From NCBI GenBank assembly GCA_027946365.1, contig JAPEUQ010000003.1:2790001-2854000 (forward strand): 64,000 bases of DNA, given 5' to 3'. Shown one piece after another: positions 35,903-48,383 of the stretch. Numbering within the stretch: the first letter of the stretch is position 1; every line of letters starts with the position of its first letter. The notes beneath the pieces were generated by a model, which saw only the letters and a program-made list of their open reading frames with translations, did not search any database and had not been told where the DNA came from. The position numbers and the translations under genes were made by a program. Source of the DNA: Kalmusia sp. IMI 367209 (lineage: Eukaryota > Ascomycota > Dothideomycetes > Pleosporales > Didymosphaeriaceae).

Positions 35903-36581
35903 AACTAGCAGTCAGGAAACTGAGTGGACTTAGGGCTTCCGGCGTTGAACAAGTGGACATCTGCATGCTCGATGTTTTGGACATTTACTAACCAGAGCGA
36001 CAACAATAGGGACGATATTATGATTGTACGGCTATGTACATATGGTATTCAGTGAGCTACATACATGAATACCCTCTGCAAATTGTACAGGTCCCCACTA
36101 ATCTTGACGAGTAATTTCATACATGATATGCACAATTTGCCGCGATCTCGTGACTTGAAGTGCTTACGAGTATCTGCAAAAACAAGGTGCTTACACCCTG
36201 CAGCCGTTCGCACCAAAACCCGACTAAACCCGTAACATCACCCTTCTCTACCCTTTCATGTGCACTCACACCACAAAGCAACTTACACGACACAGACGGC
36301 GATAAGTCCTCGGAGCCATCGGAGTTAAGCACTTGAGCCCCTCATCGTACCCGGAGAGACCCTCCGAGGGCTACATTTCGTTACCGACGTTTCTCGGGAG
36401 TTGCACACATCAAGGAGAAGCCCCCCCACAATGAGGGACCCTGATACAGCGGCGCGTCGAAGACGTCATCCGCGGTACATGTATATAAAGTCCTAAGGGG
36501 TATCGCGACTATTGACAACATTCGCACATCACCCTCCACGAAACGACAACACACACTCAAAGGAGATCCAATTAGAACAAC
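35903..36581. other. REX4 3' flank and aldo-keto reductase promoter
   Basis: 680 bp with no gene. A TATA-like element lies near its end (listed separately). A segment at about 36310-36372 shows a few bases in common with 5S rRNA, but I rejected it. Confidence 0.5.
36482..36490 (+). promoter_or_regulatory. TATA box upstream of aldo-keto reductase
   Basis: TATATAAAG lies 92 bp upstream of the ATG at 36582, at a normal distance for a fungal TATA promoter. Most other genes in the window show no comparable element, which would suit an inducible gene. Confidence 0.55.
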
Positions 36582-37991
36582 ATGTCTCTCTTCGGCGACC
36601 CCCCAAAAGCTAAATCTCTCCTTGACTGGCACCGTGTGCTATCGCCGAACGCCGGCGTGAGAGTATCGCCGCTATGCTTGGGAGCCATGAACTTCGGTGA
36701 TGCATGGGAGAAGGGAATGGGCAAGTGCGACAAGAAGACAACTTTTGAGATTCTCGATTTCTTCCATGACCAGGGCGGAAATTTCATTGATACGTGAGTA
36801 CCCTGATATCGACGTGTACTTTGGTGGACCTACAGGGAATGTGGGGTTGCATTTGATGGCCCCACTCTCTCTCCCTTAATACTCAGAGCTATCCTACCTT
36901 CTAATCACGAAACCCAAAACTAACTACTTTCTCAGAGCGAACAATTATCAAAATGAAGAGTCTGGTTAGTATAATCAACCGCTATATGAAAACTCTGTTC
37001 TTGCCTCTTACATTGAGCCAGAAACATGGATCGGAGAATGGATGCAAGCCCGCAAGAATCGTCACGAAATCGTGCTCGCCACGAAATTTACTACCTGTTT
37101 CCCGAATCCCAATAATTCGCCCCGCCAACGCATAAATTTCGCCGGTAACAGCACGAAATCGCTCCACGTGTCTCTTGAAGCCTCGCTGAAGAAGCTGCAA
37201 ACGGACTACATTGACCTATTATATGTGCACTGGTGGGACTTCACAACAAGCATCCCCGAGCTGATGCAGAGTTTAAACCATATGGTGCAAAGGGGGAAGG
37301 TGTTGTATCTGGGGATAAGCGATACGCCGGCTTGGGTTGTGAGTAAAGCGAATCAATGTATGTGCCAATTTTCAATTTCCTGCTAACAAGATCCGGCTTA
37401 TTAACGATCATGTCAGATGCTCGCGATCACGGCCTTCGCACCTTCAGCGTCTACCAAGGCCGCTGGTCCGCCGCCGAACGCGACTTTGAACGCGAAATCA
37501 TCCCAATGGCCCGCGAAGAAGGCATGGCTCTTGCTCCCTGGGGTGCCCTCGGTGGCGGCAACTTCACCGTGCAGGACAAAGCCGCGGCTGGCGAATCAGG
37601 GCGCAATTTCCGCCCTCAAACCGAGAATCAGAAGCGCGTCTCTGAGAAGCTATCAGCTGTGGCTAAGGCCAAGAACACGTTGATTACGAGCGTTGCGCTG
37701 GCATATGTGATGCACAAGGCTCCTTACGTGGTGCCGATTGTGGGAGGCAGGAAGGTCGACCATTTAAAGGGGAACATTGAAGCGTTGGGGCTTCAGTTGA
37801 GTGAGCAGGAGATTGATGATATCGATTCAGCCATCGACTTCGACGTTGGATTCCCATTGAGTTTCCTGTTTGAGTTCGGTGCGGATAAGTATAACACCAG
37901 GATGACGAGCTCGAATGTTGGGCTATTGAAATTCGCAGGACCGTTGGATAGTCATCCGCACCAGCAGCCAGTGAAGCCTCACGGGCTTTAG
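36582..37991 (+). CDS. Aldo-keto reductase, aryl-alcohol dehydrogenase (AAD) type, 4 exons
   Basis: Exons 36582-36793, 36936-36964, 37022-37357 and 37417-37991 give 383 residues, the usual AAD length. The NADPH-dependent barrel shows LCLGAMNFG near the start and the catalytic Asp in NFIDTANNY with Tyr75 formed across the first junction. The Lys lies in VLATKF and the His in LLYVHWWD; GKVLYLGISDTPAW, a SVYQGRWSAAERD loop and the coenzyme-binding PIVGGRKVDHLKGNIEAL follow. The 29-nt second exon is needed to keep the ESETWIGEWM block. It probably reduces aromatic or other aldehydes; relatives include norsolorinic acid reductases, but no biosynthetic cluster surrounds it. Confidence 0.92.
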
Positions 37992-38367
37992 GCAAGACGA
38001 AGATGTTCTTTGTCTGTGGAAGTAAAGTGTGTACAATAACAGTATCGTGTCGAGTTCAAAGACGACTCATAGTTAGCGTGAGGATATTATAACACTACTA
38101 TGACGTATTCTTTTTATTCATACCTGGGTAGTGAACAATCTATCTGCTTGTTTACATCAGGAAGTTCATAAACAGAAGTGCATGACCTAGGCACGTTACA
38201 TTCTAATCTATATCCCAATTGAACTTCAGGCGACCATAGCATCTAGAAATATCTTGTCCCACAACTCTGTAGCTCTGAATCCATTGTTAAGATCAACGCA
38301 AAGACATACTGATGTCGCAGCAACTTCACCTACATTTGAGTACCATTCCCCAAGCTTCTCCACCCCT
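37992..38367. other. Convergent 3' flanks
   Basis: 376 bp between the stops of the reductase and the transporter, no gene. Confidence 0.6.
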
Positions 38368-39997
38368 CTATTCCGTCCTCTTCCGCACCCTCGGCAAACT
38401 AAACCAAAACGCCATCATCAAAACATACAACCCAACACAAACCGGATGCAACACCCACGTACCCGCTACCTGGGCCAGAATTCCCGTCGTAAACGGCGCA
38501 ACGGCGCCCCCACTACTCCCCGCACCTCCTATAAATCCAATTGCCGTTGTTTGCACATGACGTGGCATCAGACGAGAAAAGATCGTCTGAGCACACGGGT
38601 ACACAGGGCCAAGGAGCAGACCAAGGAGAGACACGGCAACGGCGTCGCCGATCACGTTGGGAACTAGCCATACAAGGAGTTGTAGACAGAGAGTGCCAAT
38701 CGTGAGGAAAGTGACGAAGGTCTTCTCGCCGATGCGGGGGGCGAGGTGGGTGAGAACGAAGCGGCCGAGTGTTATGCCGCCCTGAAAGACCATTAGCAGC
38801 GCGCAATGAGAGTAGACAAGTGTACGAGATGCATACCCAGAAACCTGCGGTAACATAACCCACACGTGCTGGATCCCCGTCACGGTAGTTAATCAAGAAC
38901 GAGATGACCCAGCCTGAGATGGAGACTTCGGCGCCCTGATACGCGAAGATGAAGAGAGCACCAAAAATTGTTACTTTATTCTTAAGTGCGAGCTTTAGAT
39001 TCTTAGCTTTCGACTCTGCAGTCTCTGCGGCAGCTTGTTGAGTCGCAGTCCGTTCTAGAGAGCTCAGGAGTGTTTGCGGCTGGTCTTCCTGGTAGGACCA
39101 GAAAGACCAAGCGGCAAAAACCATGCAGCACAGCCGGAGACCCAGGCAGAGGAAGTAAAATCGCGACCATAGGACGCCCCTAGATGCCATAGCCGTTCCG
39201 ATGATAGGTGCAATGATACCCCCGAGGCCGTAACTACCATGGGCTGCTCCCAGGATGGCACTCGGGGGGTGGAGGTTAGCGCAGAACACGTTGTTAAGCG
39301 CGAGCGATGTCGCTGCTCCGTATCCAAGAAGGAAGAATGAAATCACAACCACAGGATATGGTGGCGTTGCTACGAGCATTATATAGGCAGACAGTAGGAC
39401 TAGCTCGGAAAAAACGAGGGTCTTTGCTCGTCCAAGTTTGCCTAAAGTCATGTTGCAGAAAAAGGCGGCGCTGATGAAGCCCGCTGCGTTGCCCACGAAG
39501 ACCATGGACATGATTGCGTAGCCGATGTGGTAGTACTCCTCCATGTACGGAATAAGGGCACCAACCACTGTCACCCAGTTAGACGAGTGTGGAAAGGCAG
39601 TACATGATGAAGAAGGAAACGTACCAGAATCATTGATCCCATTCCCGAAGTAAATCAAGCAGCAGCACATAATACGCCATTTGTTCATAGGCGGGTTGTT
39701 CCAGCTTTGCATCAAGCTGACTGCTTCATTTTCGGTCGGCGAACCTGGGCGACTCATCTCCAGTTCGTTGGGTGTTTTGGGCGACTGTATACCCGGCGAT
39801 TGGACTTTGGGTGTCTGGGGCTCTGACTTGGTGGGGCCATTGTAGCGTTTTCCAAAGGCGAGGTTGTCCAGCTCTATATTTGAGGGAGCTTCTTTAGCCC
39901 TAGTGGTGACATTTTGGAGAGTGGCTGGTGGGCTGGTGACAGGAGGGGTTGAGGAGTGTTGGATGTCGAACAGGCCATGTAACGCCGTAGACGCCAT
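38368..39997 (-). CDS. Major facilitator superfamily transporter (FucP/BSC6-like), 3 exons
   Basis: Exons 39625-39997, 38837-39567 and 38368-38781 give 505 residues. The first 105 residues are hydrophilic (Pro/Ser/Thr-rich, cytosolic). They are followed by about 12 hydrophobic segments, among them RIMCCCLIYFGNGINDS, YAIMSMVFVGNAAGF, PVVVISFFLLGYGAA, GLGGIIAPIIGTA, AEVSISGWVISFL, GGITLGRFVLTHLAPRIG and GSSGGAVAPFTTGILAQ. The pattern matches fungal MFS proteins grouped with BSC6, whose substrates are unknown. The intron at 39568-39624 carries a CTAAC branch site. Confidence 0.9.
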
Positions 39998-40641
39998 GTT
40001 GAAAGTTCAACTGGGTGGAACAAATTAATTGAATCGAAGCGATAATGTGGTCATTGGTTACATCGACTCGAGTAAACGGGACGAACAAGTGATAAAAAAT
40101 GGGATAAGAGTGGTGAGGATATAGAACTGTGGTTGTGATAAGCACGATGACTGGGAAGAGCCCTCTGGAGGGGGACTATCGGCACGTGTGACGCTACGCG
40201 GGTGTCATTGCTGAATAATTCTTGCGGGGAAAAAAAGCCAAATCAGGCCAGTCTCCACAATCCTACTGCGAGCGACAAAAGTCTCCCGACTTCTGGCCAC
40301 TTAGAAATGCTGGTCGAGAAGCACACTTTCGCAGCGTTCGTGAGCAGCTTCGTGGTTACACCGTGAAACTGCATCGTAGCTAAGCGTACAAAGATACGAC
40401 TCATAAATGACACTAGAATGAATACAGCATCGTACCCGTCTAAATGGAACAAGACGATGGGAAACCATACCTATTCAAGATAGTGCTGTGGAAGTACCAT
40501 TGTACGATTTTTGCTCAGCTGATTAGCGCAATGCACCAGCATAGATACCTGCATGATAAGAACAGAATTCATTAAATACCACAAATACGCGCATTAAAGC
40601 AAACCAGAGCCCAAAAAAATAAAATCAAAGCAAGAAGTCGT
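39998..40641. other. Promoter of the transporter, 3' flank of the protease gene
   Basis: 644 bp, AT-rich, no gene. A CACGTG is present near 40183. Confidence 0.5.
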
Positions 40642-43600
40642 TCATCTTCTCCTCGGTCCAACTCTTCGTCCCACACGCACTCTCTGTATCGATAAGCTCC
40701 GGCGAGCACACCGCTGAGCATAGCGTTTCTCTTCCCAAGCAATTTTCAGCAGTTTATCTAAGTGCTCTGTAGAGTCGGACCAGTCCTCGAAATTTCTATA
40801 ATCTCCAACATCCTCCATTGCTCTTTCAAGTTGAGAAGGGTTATTGATCTTCTTCTCCTTCGACTTCCTCTTTTCCTCGTCCTCGTCCTCGTCCTCCTCA
40901 AATCTCCAGTCGTCTCGCGTAAAATCCACGTTATTGATATGAACGTTGGCGTGTTCGTCAGTGATGCGACCTGTGGTGTTATAGATACGACGAATCTGTC
41001 CTCGAAGCTCCTCGTTTGTCCTTTGAACGGCAGTGGTCTGGAATCGCCTGTTCAGCGGGACTGCCTCCACAGTCTTTTCTATCGTGAAACGCTTGCAAAT
41101 CAAGAACGCCGTCAAGGTCTTCCAGTCTAATAAACCTGCTAGAGCAAGATTGGCGATTTCTTTGATGCCTTCGTAGACCTTGCGGCTGAAATGAGCGCCT
41201 TGGCTTGGGGTTAAACCAAGGGCAAGAATCCAGGCGTTTAGCATAGTATGGTAGCCGCATGAGTGTTCAGTTCGTTGTTTTGTCACCTTCACAAATCGTA
41301 GTCTGTCTCTAAACTCGACATCATCAGTCGACCAAGACAACGCCTTGGCCACATGTCGTATGGTTTGAGACATGTAGTCTCTAATGTCTTTGAGGTAATG
41401 GGGTGCACTGTCGAGAAGATACACACAGAAATGTGTATCATCCCTTCCTTCTATCTGCTCTTCTTGAAGAACCGCAAGAAGAATGTGACCCAATGGCCGA
41501 AACATGCTAGAATTCTTTGACAGGCCCCTCGCATGATTTACGATTCTCGCATCCATGACGAGTGGCATAAGCCAACACCTTCTTGGTCGAGAAACCGTGT
41601 CATTTAGCGGGTAGGAATGGTCGGCGTTCATCGCTAGTGTTAAGGGGAGTTCTGCAGCAAGCGCAAATCCTCCAACGACAGTATGACCGTTATCATGGAG
41701 GTCTTGTGTGTGGTCCATTGCTTGCACTACAGCTGCGATACAGAGAGTCAAGTCGTTTAACTCTAATTCTCTCGTCGAATCTTCTAACCAATGAGGTTCT
41801 GGCTCGAGTGTCATTAACTCATGACTCCTCAATATTCCATACGACTTCTGATGCAGCTTCGAGATGAGACATGGTACCTGTTCCCACAACTGTGATGATA
41901 GAGAATCAAGGCCTACGTAGTCTTGAAACTGCTTTATAAGTTCTGGGCGTGTGAACCCTGTCCAGTCCTGAGACTCCCAGAAATCATCGCATATGGCATG
42001 GTAAGGCTCCTCATCATCCTCGTCCTCGTCCTCCTCCCCTTTCTTTCCATATCTATATTCTTCTGATCGTATCCACAAGTTGTACGTTAATTGAGCGCCG
42101 TTGAAGTCCATAATCGGTAGGCCTGATCGCACGATATCTGCTAGGTAAGGTCTCTTCCATTCAGGCCAAGAGTCGCTTCCCCGCTTGACATCATGTGGCA
42201 CTCCGTCTTCTAGAAAGACTCTATTATTGCCTGTAATCTTTTCAAGATTATTTCCCAAATGGTTTTCTTGGAATTGATTCCAATAATAACCTTCTTTGTC
42301 TCCGAAAGAGTCCAGCGCGTTCTCTAAATCTTCTTCGCTCTCAATTTTGAATGTATGATCAAATGCTTTGTTTTCGTTGATAGTTTGTTTTGGCAAGACA
42401 AATCCATGACAATCGAGAAAGTTGTGGATCAATTCCACAGTCGCTGTTCCTGCGAGGGCCATAATGATAACTTTTTGAGCTTGCTCGAAAAATCCCCCTT
42501 TCACCCAGTCTCTCTCAAATTCAAGGTCCAAGTTAAGGCCAAGTGCGACAGCCCAGCCGTTGAAAATGGCGTGATAACCACACGTCCAATCCATACTCTG
42601 GTTTGCGCACGTGATCCAACTAGCGTATTGCGGATTCGATAGTTGCGCTTGGGAAGGGTAACGACTCCATATTTGTATCATACCGAGTGCACTTCGATAT
42701 ATAGAATTTCGTTCTGGAAAATTAGTATATGATAGATGCTATTTATCCAGGGGTCACTCACGAGCTTGATCCAAGTGCCACGGCCGGGAGTCTAATACCA
42801 GGATTTGGGGGCGTCCATCTTGGTCGAGTTGGATAATAAGAAGTAAGATGTGATTATTACATTGGAGAGGTACTATCAGCGGTCGAAGGAATCGCATTTT
42901 GCATTGAAAACCGAGGTCGGCGGCGTCTTCGGGGTTTGCTGAATAGCTGTCCAATAACACGGTACTCATGCAACTATAGCCCTCCTGCACGCTTTGTGCT
43001 GATGTGATGGCCAAAGTGACGGAGGCAATCGCTCGGATAGTCTCGGATAACGAAAGCCATTCGCCCTTTCCCTTAGTGTTCCATATCCGATCTTCTACCT
43101 TTTCAATTCTAAGAGAGGTTCATTATTAGCATGTGACCTTTAGAATCTACTGGATATAGTCCTTGGTGTAAGAGGATGAATATAATGTAGCAACGGGCAG
43201 TTTCATAGTAAACATATACAGATGTTTTGGAGTGACTTACTCAAATTCCTTCCCTGCAAATATACTCGCTAATTCTGACTTGACAGCCCGACACGGATTA
43301 AAATCACGCTTACCAGCCTTTTTTAGCTTCGGGTTATTACACTCTTCTTCAAACTTTTTAAGAAGTTCGTGTCGATGCAATTCTGAAATTGGTGTGTGGG
43401 CTTTGAGTAGAGTGGAGATTCTCATGCTTAAATTGTCGATCTTGGATGGTTCCCAATCATCTGTGGGGAAGTTGGATCGAGGGGATGGAAGATCCAAGAG
43501 GCTTTTATGCCGGTCTAGTGGGATATTCTGGTTTTTAGCTCGCAAACTTTCTAAGCTTGTCCTGAGGTTTTGCTTTGGAACTGTTCGGTCGAATCTACGT

Positions 43601-46600
43601 TCACTCGGAATCTGCCCACTCTTTACGAAGTTTTTGCATCGTAAGAAAGACCATATCAACTTCCAGTCTGCGAGGCCTCTTAAAACTAGATTGAGGATAT
43701 ATTCAGCTTGTTGAAAAAATCCGTCTCTGGCACGGAATGTCGGGTTCACCTTCAGACCAAGAGCGATAGTCCACGCGTTCAAAATTGTAAAGTAATTTAG
43801 TTGCCATAATGCATGACTATTCGGTGGAGCGCCAATAATCCAGGATATGCTATCGTTTTGTATGCCAGCAGAATGTATACCGGTCATCCGTTTCAGCGCT
43901 TCGGACAAATTTCCGTAAGTCTTGGAGCGCTCTTCCTCGTTTGAGAGCCATGGCGCGTGATCAAAAGCATAAACGGAAAACTGATTTGTCCCCCCCGGCA
44001 TTCGATCTTCGAACGTGAGTGGCTGGATAACAAAAAGAATACTACGATTTCCGTTGTTTTCGAGTGCAGCATCGAATTGGCGATTTTTTGAAATCCACGG
44101 TAGGAGTAGTGACCGATTTCCATGGTACCAAGTAGTAGACGGAACCTGTCTTGTCTCAGAGGCCTCATAGATGAGAGCACCGTAGTCTATATACTCAAAA
44201 CTGCTTTCGTCGCCTTCCGCATACCCAACGGCTTGGGTGACGGCAGCAATACTGTCACAAACGCGTGTATAGGTAATGTCGGCCGGGTTTGAAGCCACTC
44301 CCAGCTTATATCTTATACCCGCCAGCTTCAATTCTTGATCGAGATATTCGCATGGATTGACATTTTTTAAGGTTTTATTCTCCTCTCTCTTGACCTCGAA
44401 TTGGGAAAGTGCAGGCAAAGGTGGCCCTCGTTCCAGTGCGTCATATCTCTCCTGCAGCACCTCCTCTGACATGTATCTCGCCCAATGCCCTCTTCTAACC
44501 AGATTCCGTACCACATTTTCTCTAAATTCAATTGTTTGGTTATCCAACGGAAATTGCGTCTGATGGTGCTGTCTATCATTGTCAAGTCTCATCGCCATAG
44601 TTTGTGCGCCTCGCAACACTGATTGTCGATAATTGTCTTTTCGAGTAATTCGGTCTTGTCCTGACTGAGCTGCTCGATCCGCCCTTATCCGCGCAGAGTT
44701 CATTGCTTCGGCGTTCGACTGTGATCTCTTCATATCTTCAACTGATATGTCCTTGAACTTAAATTGGCGATCTCGTGGAGTATGACTTGCGCCGATAATG
44801 AATTGATGAGTCGTGAAGAAGTCATACAGCATCTTCCAGTCAAGATCATGTCCTGATCGAGCGCGGTGAAATAGAATTCCGGCTTCTCGGAGAAATGAAT
44901 CTCTTCGGTCCGAATTTTCGGGAACCGTTGAGTCACCAGAATCATTTTCATCTGTGGGTCTGATACCTGTAGGTACTACCCAGCTTGGATTCGGTGTGAG
45001 GCCCAAGGCGAGCGCCCAGGCATTCAATATTGTAATCGCAATGGCTTCGGCCTCATCAGCAGCTGCGGGGCTACCCACCCAACATGCATGTTCTGGCAAG
45101 CTGGAAGGTATCTCCTCCACATTCAAGTCAAGGCCAGGTAGCCAACGCTGGAGTATGTCCGCCCCCGATGCTACACTCCATATCTCCTCACGAGATGCGC
45201 TGTTTGATTTCCATTCATTCGGATCTAAGACATCAATAGTAATCTTCAGGCCTCCTTGCGTGTTTGGCTGTCTTATAATTTGTACGACTAGAAGTACTAT
45301 AGCGTTGGAAAGGCGAAGAGGCAAGATCCAGGGTCGACCGGGGCGGATTAAGTTGCTGCCAGCATCTACACTGAATCCTGTACTTCGAGATTGATGTAGT
45401 TGATTGATGGCAAGTAAGACTGGTGTGATGGTTTCTTCGAGTTGTTCAGGTCTGGTACTCTCGGAATATTTCCTTTTGCCGATACTACTACCGCTGATAT
45501 GGCTCCCGCTGCTACTGCTGATGGTGGCGCCTCCTCTATGGTCATTCTCACTTGTTTTGCTCTTCTCGTCGCTGGATTGTTCGTTGCTATCATCTGTGTT
45601 GTCTTCATTCTCTTCATCTTGTACGGATTCGAAGGTGATTTCTGCGTCTGTCCCCTTCGGTCTGATGTGCCTTCGAGCCCATTCCTCTTCATTGCAATTT
45701 GATTTCTCATGCTGTATATTAGCATCGTGGGATGCAAGATTCTGGCTTCTCCACAAGAAGAAAGGTTCGGAAAGAAGCTCGATGATCGCGAATTCACCCA
45801 AGGGGCCAATGAAGACTGGGCCATCGGTGTGATCGTTATTGTAAGTCAATCCATTCACTGTGACTAATGTCCCCTCAGGAAGTACCACGAAGTGCTCAGA
45901 AGTCTGATCGTTAGGCGCCGTGTGTCGGATAATCTGTATGGAGGCATCCTCGTCTTGATCAGACTGCAGTAGAGTTCTGTAGCCTCACGTCAGACGATAT
46001 TACTTCGGGCTTCTAGGTCTCCTAAATGGTGAAGAACTTACACATTGAGTACCTTATCTTCATCTATAGCAATTAGCCCTTTTGCATGAAAGGCCAGTAC
46101 GCCATACTTGTCTTCCCCTAGCTCCTTGACTGAGGTAGTAAACTCATCAATTTTGTCGTAGATTCTATTATATAATCTGAGCAATTGCTCTGAGCTTCGA
46201 TTCGATTCGTGACAGCCATCTATTGTCCTCTTCAAACTGCGTTTACGGGTTTGCTGAAGTACTGGCGAGGGAATCGGTGGAGGCATCAACACACTCCTCT
46301 CGGTATTCAAAAGCTGAGCCAAAGTTTGTTTGAACAATAGAGATGCAAACTTCTCAGCCTCATTCTTAGCGTTCTTCGTGTTCCTTTTTAGGAGCGGAGG
46401 AAGAACCCATCGGATTCTTCTCTTTTCAGAATCTCCACTCGCTTTTGCGGCCGCCTTAGATTCGCCTGCACTCTTAAGAGGTAGTGGTGTGACTTCCTTT
46501 GATGGAGCATCCTCGTTGCCTCTGTTCTTCTTTCCTGTTGGTCTTTTTGGAGGTGATCCCTCAGGCTCTTCGCCCTTAGGCGGCTGTTTACGCTTAGTCG

Positions 46601-46616
46601 CTTTCTTAGGTGCCAT
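40642..46616 (-). CDS. Giant tandem Ulp1/adenain-like (clan CE) cysteine-protease protein, 4 exons
   Basis: Exons 46042-46616, 43241-45976, 42762-43108 and 40642-42713 join in one frame to 1909 residues; all donors are GTAAGT or GTGAGT. Residues 1-60 are Lys/Arg/Pro-rich, like a nuclear signal. Four repeats of a protease-like domain follow at about 371-610 (A), 765-1010 (B), 1125-1340 (C) and 1535-1790 (D). C and D keep the clan CE set and spacing: H1190, D1210, Q1258, C1264 (DWTCGYHAIFNGW) and H1629, D1654, Q1699, C1705 (EHSCGYHTMLNAW); Gln sits six residues before Cys, as in yeast Ulp1. In A the Cys position is Ala503 and the His position Ala417; in B they are Leu918 and Ser837. Linkers also look repeated (ELLKKF, NPC-x5-EL). 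It may cleave SUMO or another ubiquitin-like tag; that is inference. A transposon-derived origin of the domain is an alternative. Confidence 0.85.
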
Positions 46617-47294
46617 CGGTGCGATATGCAGTTGCGATGGAAGCTAGAACATGCTATTGTGCTTTGGATTTCATTGCAAGCTATATGGCGGTCATTTGCG
46701 CTGCTCCCGCTTTGTTCTCTAAGGACAATGAAAGCCGCCGGATGTGGCAACCTCAACAGAGATGAACCATCAAAGCAGAAGCGAACTTGACAAAGATCAA
46801 ACAATGAGTACAAATTCTGTCTATTCTAATAGTGTATAGAGGGTTCCGTGAGTCAAACCGGACGTCTTATATTGGCCAGCGCTGCAAGTACTAGTATTGT
46901 GCAGCCCGGTTCTGCCTACCAAATGGAACTTGTAAATGTATGTCCAATCATAATCGTGCGATTTACGATCCACAGTCAAGTATTCTCCAAAAATGGCGGG
47001 AGTGTGCCCTCGGAGGGTTCCATCGACCATTCTTGGCACCCTCAAGCCGTGTCTCTGCGACCTATCCAATCAGCCTTGTGGATGCTGCAACCCTGCTCTT
47101 TGCTTCAACAGGGACAGGTATTCCAGTACAATGGAATTGGATCTGCTGGAAGCATCTATAGACTCCGTATATTTATGTATAGACAAGTCCTTGTCTGCTC
47201 CTTCTGTGTGCCCTGATTCGACTGGGGACCGGGATCGCCGTCAAACGACATGAGTAATCTGCGATGTCAAGGGCTATCGATGGTATGTTCCTCA
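46617..47294. other. Promoter of the tandem protease gene, 3' flank of bZIP gene
   Basis: 678 bp between two minus-strand genes. Short frames only. Confidence 0.5.
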
Positions 47295-48383
47295 TCATAC
47301 GCCCTGTGGGCTGCTGTATCTATCCATGACGTTGAAGACCACGGAGTTGGCAACATAGCAATGTTGTCCAGGCACACGACATCCAAGTTCAGCCTCGAGT
47401 TCAGCACCAGCGTCGGTTCGCATTGTTCGTATAATGTTGGCGGCATCGACGCACGAGGATGTGTTGTAGTAGCTGGTGGGATCGGCGACATATTGTTGGT
47501 TGTGTTGCTGTGGCCAGGCGTTTTGGAACGATTGGTCGTATGGTAGGTACGGCGGTACGTCTTCTGGCTTTGACTCAGGAGCTGGCGTCAGGTGGGGATG
47601 CAAGTATGGCGTACCATGAAACGTTGGAGGAGTACCCATGCTCGAAACTATGGAATGAGGACTTGGGGAGTCGTTACTACTCAGTGCTGCCGAGCGAGTT
47701 ACGGGAATCGCAAGTGGCGGGACCGCAGGCGTATGTGGGGTGATTCTAGTGTTCGAAGAGTGCGGGCTAATTGGTGAGGTCGTGAATGCTGGTCCGTTGC
47801 TAGTTATCCTCCGCTCAAGCATCGCATTTAGAGACGGTGCCGCTGAGATCTGGTCGTATGTTCTATCACCCAAGCCGCCCATGGCCATGACGATGTCCGA
47901 GTCGGAAACGCCACGCTCGTGCAAGAGCGCTCGAAGCTTACGATTTTCGTCCAGAACCCGACGGGCCGCACTCTGGATTTCTGCCGAAGCTTCAATGCCG
48001 ACCTGCTCGCAATCACGCAACTTGGCCTCTAATTCCTGAAGGTATTCTTTCCGTCGTGCTCGAGATCTTCCTACACCTTATCAGTAAATCATGTCTCAAT
48101 GTCTCTCCCCGAACTTCTTGGATTTTGAGGATCGCTGCTCTACATTCAATCGGTGAAAGCATGCTTCCACACAGCATCAGACGCCATTCTATCTTTCTCA
48201 CATCTTTCGACAGACTGGAAAAGCGCCTCCGGCTCCAGCAGCGATGAAAGCAGGAGATGGGTTCTTTGTAGACTTACGTTGATTGTCTCGGATTCGAGCA
48301 AGATTCAGTGCTTTCTGGTATGGCAGTTAATTTTCACTGCGGTCGTTAGACAGTGAGGGCGTACTTGCCTTTGAGTCGCTCAT
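47295..48383 (-). CDS. bZIP transcription factor, 3 exons, first intron GC-AG
   Basis: Exons 48369-48383 (15 nt), 48278-48314 (37 nt) and 47295-48070 give 275 residues. The basic region is at the extreme N-terminus and is built from all three exons: ALNLARIRDNQRRSRARRKE, with the N-x7-R signature at N16-R24, followed by a leucine-zipper-like helix (YLQELEAKL, then ARRVLDENRKLRALL). This NQRRSRAR class is common in filamentous ascomycetes. The rest is Pro/Ser/Thr/His-rich, with a short C-terminal block that ends in a Cys-containing segment. The first donor is AAG|GCAAGT, a strong GC-AG site; without it the 15-nt first exon runs into a stop. Confidence 0.87.

Noticed and set aside
36287..36372. 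Segment with GGAGTTAAGC and GAGACC resembling parts of 5S rRNA
   Set aside because: It lacks the fungal box C (GGGTGGGTGACC) and has no paired ends of about 119 nt, so the match is too short.
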